Part shown: piece by piece, positions 11,872-11,903 of the stretch
Layout of the letters: every line of letters begins with the position of its first letter
Numbering within the stretch: position 1 is the first letter of the stretch
DNA from: an uncultured Collinsella sp.
Lineage (GTDB): Bacteria; Actinomycetota; Coriobacteriia; Coriobacteriales; Coriobacteriaceae
DNA length: 11,903 nt
Reading direction: 5' to 3'
NCBI GenBank assembly: GCA_900766165.1
Contig: CAAFUK010000029.1
Coordinates: 1 to 11,903 of the forward strand
Program-made: the position numbers and the translations under genes
Notes under the pieces: model-generated
The model's input: the letters and a program-made list of their open reading frames with translations, nothing else
The model's database searches: none
Told to the model about the DNA's origin: nothing

Positions 11872-11903
11872 ATGAACGCCGAAGACCTGGTCCTCAACTT
11901 CAA
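11872..11903 (+). CDS. 5' end of an unidentified gene
   Basis: ATG at 11872 follows GGGGG (11863-11867) at suitable spacing and opens a frame reading MNAEDLVLNF to the window edge. An in-frame GTG at 11818 is possible, and the frame is open back to the TAG at 11797. The consensus TTGACA at 11807 and the divergent layout support a gene start. Ten residues are too few to name the product. Confidence 0.45.
   Translation, partial: MNAEDLVLNF

Overview
The window looks like chromosomal DNA from a GC-rich, fermentative, anaerobic actinobacterium. A Coriobacteriia member close to Collinsella is my best guess. This is inference from gene content (acetate kinase and phosphotransacetylase, UDP-galactopyranose mutase, a LysR-MFS pair), codon bias and promoter style; no database was searched. 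No rRNA, tRNA, CRISPR array, transposase or integrase was seen.

Layout: the tail of an unidentified gene (2-58) is followed by a zinc-type HIT-domain nucleotide hydrolase (108-443). Next is a lower-GC pair, a LysR-type regulator (485-1375) and an MFS exporter-like protein (1496-2656), with a palindromic operator candidate between them. Then come two tandem acetate kinase paralogues (2777-3955 and 4120-5298), each with its own ribosome-binding site and terminator. They face phosphotransacetylase (5648-6628, minus strand). Together these form the acetyl-CoA to acetyl-phosphate to acetate plus ATP branch. Between ackA2 and pta lies a 156-bp fold-back sequence that runs into the pta stop codon.

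A compact, symmetric promoter region separates pta from glf (6860-8062, UDP-galactopyranose mutase), which overlaps a family 2 glycosyltransferase (8055-9086). This pair probably makes and uses a galactofuranose donor for a surface glycan. On the minus strand follow a P1/DmpA-type peptidase (9458-10459), a Maf nucleotide pyrophosphatase (10561-11142) and a DJ-1/PfpI protein (11139-11681). The last two overlap by ATGA. A new plus-strand gene appears to start at about 11872.

The most unusual part is the 371-bp gap at 9087-9457. It holds two long palindromic elements in opposite orientation. Their roughly 75-nt cores are homologous, and at least two stem positions differ by compensatory base-pair changes. 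Their outer arms differ in sequence, yet each is perfectly self-complementary. Between the two lies a minus-strand remnant of a second glycosyltransferase tail whose last residues nearly match those of the intact gene. This suggests a structured 3' element, or a mobile palindromic repeat, at a locus that once held two convergent glycosyltransferase genes.
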